64,000 nucleotides of DNA from SAR202 cluster bacterium Io17-Chloro-G4. GTDB lineage: Bacteria; Chloroflexota; Dehalococcoidia; Lucifugimonadales; UBA3495. The stretch lies in contig MUCR01000019.1 of assembly GCA_002816455.1 (NCBI GenBank), positions 1 to 64,000 on the forward strand, given 5' to 3'. The position numbers and the translations under genes are program-made. Shown here in pieces: positions 61,541 to 64,000 of this stretch (positions are counted from its first letter, which is position 1; every line of letters starts with the position of its first letter). Under the pieces are notes generated by a model. That model ran no database searches and was not told where the DNA came from. It saw only the letters and a list, made by a program, of their open reading frames with translations.

Positions 61541-62548
61541 CTACTTCTCCAACTTTATAAACCGGCCGCCGATGAGCCACTCGGCGACGTAGAGGTTGCC
61601 CTGAGCGTCGACAGCCATGCCATGGGGGCTGTTGAACTTGCCGGCTTCCAGCATGGCCGTGGGCACCAAGTCGCCGGTGGCGTTGCGGTTGTTGGGCCAG
61701 CCGTCCACCGTGCATACCTGCTCGTTGTCGCCCAAGTAGCAGAGTAGGTTGTCGTCCTTGTCCAGCACCGCCAGGCGGGCTCGAAGCTCAGCCACCACCA
61801 TCAAGTCTCCGTGGGTGACGAACCCGCTGGGGCTGGAGAGAAACTCCGAGCCGAAGACCCGGTTGAATCGGCCCTCAAGGTCGTAGACTTGTACCCGGTG
61901 GTTCGTTCGGTCAGCCACGTACAACTCTCCGTCGCTCCGGCGCCGGTCAATAAAGATACCGTGAGGACAAGCGAACCTGCCAGCCTGGCCTTCATCGCCG
62001 TTTATGCTGCTCAAGTATTCGCCAGCTGTGCTGAACCGGTGAATGTAGCTCTCGCCATAGCCGTCGGTGACCCAGATATCGCCGTTGCCACCATGACGCT
62101 TCTCGTTTACCGCCACGAAGGTGGGCGAATAATTGCCCTCTCGATAGATGGGCAGGTCCGGTTTGGGCAGTGTGGCTATTATTTCTCCGTTCAAAGTAGT
62201 CTTGATGACTTTGCCCGAGTAGGGGCCGGTGCTAGGCGGGTAATCATAGCCTAGCTGAAACTGACGCTTGCGACCGTTGTCCGCAATCCACAGGTACTCC
62301 GTTGCGCCCTCTTTTACCAACGTTATTCCGTGGGCGTCGGCCACCGACAGGTCCCACGTTCGGCGGACGCTACCGGCGCTGTCTAAGACCAGGATTGTGG
62401 AGTCGCCGGGATGATAGGTAATCACGTCCCCAGACTCGGTCACCACCACGCCGTGATGCGCCCAACCGTTCCTGGCGTTCTCGGAATCCGGTAGGGCGGC
62501 CCAATCTTCGTTCCACCCGTATGTGTTATCGCCAATGCCAACACGCAT
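61541..62548 (-). CDS. NHL-repeat beta-propeller protein
   Basis: 335 residues from ATG MRVGIGDNTYGW; a GTG or TTG three codons earlier is possible. NHL-type blades: AHGITLVKEGATEYLWIADNG, CPHGIFIDRRRSDGELYVADRTNHRVQVYDLEGRF, and NSPHGMAVDAQGNLYVAEW. It resembles peptidylglycine alpha-amidating lyase-like propellers of environmental bacteria. No signal peptide, so likely cytosolic. Role may be lyase or interaction scaffold. Confidence 0.85.
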   Translation of the reverse strand: MRVGIGDNTYGWNEDWAALPDSENARNGWAHHGVVVTESGDVITYHPGDSTILVLDSAGSVRRTWDLSVADAHGITLVKEGATEYLWIADNGRKRQFQLGYDYPPSTGPYSGKVIKTTLNGEIIATLPKPDLPIYREGNYSPTFVAVNEKRHGGNGDIWVTDGYGESYIHRFSTAGEYLSSINGDEGQAGRFACPHGIFIDRRRSDGELYVADRTNHRVQVYDLEGRFNRVFGSEFLSSPSGFVTHGDLMVVAELRARLAVLDKDDNLLCYLGDNEQVCTVDGWPNNRNATGDLVPTAMLEAGKFNSPHGMAVDAQGNLYVAEWLIGGRFIKLEK

Positions 62549-62584
62549 TTTCAACACCGCCTTAATATGGTCCTAGACTAATTT

Positions 62585-63325
62585 TCAGTCAGCGATCACC
62601 AAGCGGTAGCCCAAATCGCACTCTGTAAGCGAGCGGAGGTGGCCGTATCGGGCATCCCAGGCCCCAGACTTGAGGTCTTGCTCCAAATGCGCCACGCCAC
62701 GGGCGGTAGCTTTCGGTGACAGTTGGGCCAGGCTGGAAATGCTAGCGCGTACTGAAGGGTCAAGGTATGCCTTGGGCCTCCGCCAATAGGCGCCAGCGAA
62801 ACCGTCGGTGCAGTCGGACGGGATGGGCAAGGGCGTCACAGACCGAACTCTCAGGTGGGCTCCCACTTCCTCGACACCCGGCGCACCGACCTCCGCTGGT
62901 AACGATAATATTTCCGGGAAGTAATCGACCAACCAGAACTCGTGGCTCATTGCCGGTTCAAACAAGACGATGACCTGCTTTCTGGCTACCCGGCGCATTT
63001 CCGACAATCCGACAGCACAGTCGCTCCAATGATGAAGGGCAAAGGTGGCCAGCGCAGCGTCAAACGCACGGTCTGAGAAAGGCAACGCCTCCGCGACTGC
63101 CCGCACCGCTGGATGGGCACTGGCGGGACGTTGGTAGAGCATCTCCGAGGCCGGTTCTACGGCTACCATTTGGCGGTTAACCGGTTCATAGTTCCCGGTG
63201 CCGGCGCCCATGTTCACCACAGTTCGGGCGTCACCCAATGCCACGGAGATGGCCCGAGCAATGCGGGTGTCCGGTCTTCGCGCCCGAGCGTACCCAATAC
63301 CGATAGCTTCGTAGACTTGCTTCAT
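62585..63325 (-). CDS. Class I SAM-dependent methyltransferase
   Basis: 246 residues. Motif I reads TVVNMGAGTGNYEP, motif II VAVEPASEML, and the post-motif region ALPFSDRAFDAALATFALHHWSD is typical of the UbiE/small-molecule group. Substrate unknown. It ends 28 bases before the NHL propeller's neighbour region, on the same strand. Confidence 0.88.
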   Translation of the reverse strand: MKQVYEAIGIGYARARRPDTRIARAISVALGDARTVVNMGAGTGNYEPVNRQMVAVEPASEMLYQRPASAHPAVRAVAEALPFSDRAFDAALATFALHHWSDCAVGLSEMRRVARKQVIVLFEPAMSHEFWLVDYFPEILSLPAEVGAPGVEEVGAHLRVRSVTPLPIPSDCTDGFAGAYWRRPKAYLDPSVRASISSLAQLSPKATARGVAHLEQDLKSGAWDARYGHLRSLTECDLGYRLVIAD

Positions 63326-63408
63326 TCAACGTGACCCCGTGAGCTCGATCCCTTACCTCGATTCTTCACTAAGTGGGGCGTCGGGGAGTAGCAGAACGCC
63401 ACGCGAGA

Positions 63409-64000
63409 TTAGGGCGTCAAAATAACTTTGGTGTAGCCGTCGATTCGCTTGTCGAACTTTACGTAAGCGTCGGTGGCATCGTCCAGTGGCACGGTGTGGG
63501 AGACGACAAAGCCGGGTTTGGCCTTGCCTGCCACTATCATGTCGCGAAGGTAGGCATTATAGCGTTTCACGTTACATTGGCCGGTGCCCAGCCTCAGACC
63601 CTTCTCGAACAGCTTCCCAAAATTGATCGAAAGGGCGCCCTTCTTGGCATTCTCGTCCACTCCCCCCGGGTCTGTAGGCACGTACAGTCCGGGAATACCC
63701 AGTGCCCCCGTCGGGTTGACCACGTCGATTAACTGGTTCAGCACAATGTTAGGGACTTCTTCCTGCTCGCCGCCAGCTGCCGAAGAGCCTGCGGCGGCAG
63801 CCTGGTAGCCAACAGCGTCGATGGCCTTGTCCACGCCTTCGCCGCCTCGCCTGTCCTTGATTTGCTGGACCGGGTCGCCTTGGTCGAAGTTGATGGGAAT
63901 GCCACCCAACTCGCTGGCTTTGTTCAGGCGTTCTTGAACGTGGTCGACCACGTAAATCTCGGCGGCGCCCCTTATTACGCAGCTATAGGCAGCCATGATC
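63409..64000 (-). CDS. Zinc-dependent alcohol dehydrogenase (formaldehyde dehydrogenase-like), 5' end off the window
   Basis: Only the C-terminal ~197 residues are present; the frame stays open past the right edge. MAAYSCVIRGAAEIYVVDHVQERL is the Rossmann strand/helix, GVDKAIDAVGYQA the nucleotide-side loop, and VDENAKKGALSINFGKLFEKGLRLGTGQCNVKRYN matches glutathione-independent formaldehyde dehydrogenase-type MDRs. The zinc-binding N-terminal domain is not visible. The track's 63996 ATG is internal, not the true start. Confidence 0.85.
   Translation of the reverse strand, partial: IMAAYSCVIRGAAEIYVVDHVQERLNKASELGGIPINFDQGDPVQQIKDRRGGEGVDKAIDAVGYQAAAAGSSAAGGEQEEVPNIVLNQLIDVVNPTGALGIPGLYVPTDPGGVDENAKKGALSINFGKLFEKGLRLGTGQCNVKRYNAYLRDMIVAGKAKPGFVVSHTVPLDDATDAYVKFDKRIDGYTKVILTP

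Overview
The window is a gene-dense bacterial chromosome segment of roughly 55% G+C by eye, with both ends cut inside genes. No rRNA, tRNA, CRISPR array, integrase or intact insertion sequence was recognised. The gene content suggests a Chloroflexota lineage, perhaps SAR202-like or another Dehalococcoidia relative. This is inference from style: many short-chain dehydrogenases, F420/FMN-type PPOX proteins, a luciferase-like monooxygenase, an MmgE/PrpD protein, stand-alone MaoC/hotdog proteins, lipoproteins with proline/threonine-rich or EKIVPGPTQ-type linkers, and frequent TTG starts.

Layout. 1-6 kb: two tandem SDRs, then five same-strand genes for envelope or secreted proteins (Ig-like anchored protein, polytopic membrane protein, cupredoxin-like lipoprotein, His-rich protein, YtkA-like protein), plausibly a metal-related cluster. 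6-11.4 kb: a NYN-LOTUS RNA-metabolism protein, a MazEF-type toxin-antitoxin pair, a GH63-like hydrolase and a GT4 glycosyltransferase. 11.6-15 kb: recF-purL. 16.5-21.5 kb (plus strand): two hotdog proteins, a SelW-like selenoprotein read through an in-frame TGA, a pentapeptide-repeat protein, a P-loop/DRTGG protein, an A-type Fe-S carrier and a YgfZ-like protein. 21.7-25.4 kb: LLM oxidoreductase and an obg-(nadD-pyrE fusion) operon. 25.8-29.6 kb: a TolB-like lipoprotein, an LppX/LprG-like lipoprotein and a 14-TM MFS pump. 29.8-33.4 kb: a glycine betaine-type ABC transporter with the binding protein on the opposite strand. 33.8-38.4 kb: aldo/keto reductase, PPOX protein, HicAB plus an extra HicB-like gene, a double-hotdog dehydratase and a hydroxyisobutyrate-dehydrogenase-like protein. 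38.4-42.9 kb: a complete glycine cleavage operon gcvT-gcvH-gcvPA-gcvPB. 43.4-49.5 kb: SDR, AttH-like lipoprotein, PPOX, esterase, DUF952 and ctaA-ctaB for heme A. 50-64 kb: ABC-2 exporter, thioredoxin-like lipoprotein, divergent SDR, hydrolase-methyltransferase fusion, MmgE/PrpD, YgjP-like metallopeptidase, beta-helix lipoprotein, nitroreductase-SRPBCC fusion, two tautomerase-superfamily genes, an NHL propeller, a methyltransferase and a truncated zinc alcohol dehydrogenase.

How it works together. The clear pathways are one-carbon and glycine metabolism (gcv), heme A synthesis for an aa3-type oxidase (ctaA/ctaB), purine synthesis and DNA repair (purL, recF), NAD and UMP synthesis (nadD-pyrE), Fe-S maturation (A-type carrier plus YgfZ) and osmolyte uptake. 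Much of the rest looks like broad catabolism of organic compounds. Intergenic gaps carry at least three dispersed palindromic repeat families. The most notable observations are the SelW-like selenoprotein with a bSECIS-like hairpin, the NadD-PyrE fusion, the LprG/P55-like pair outside Actinobacteria, and a divergent gene pair whose start codons are only 18 bp apart.
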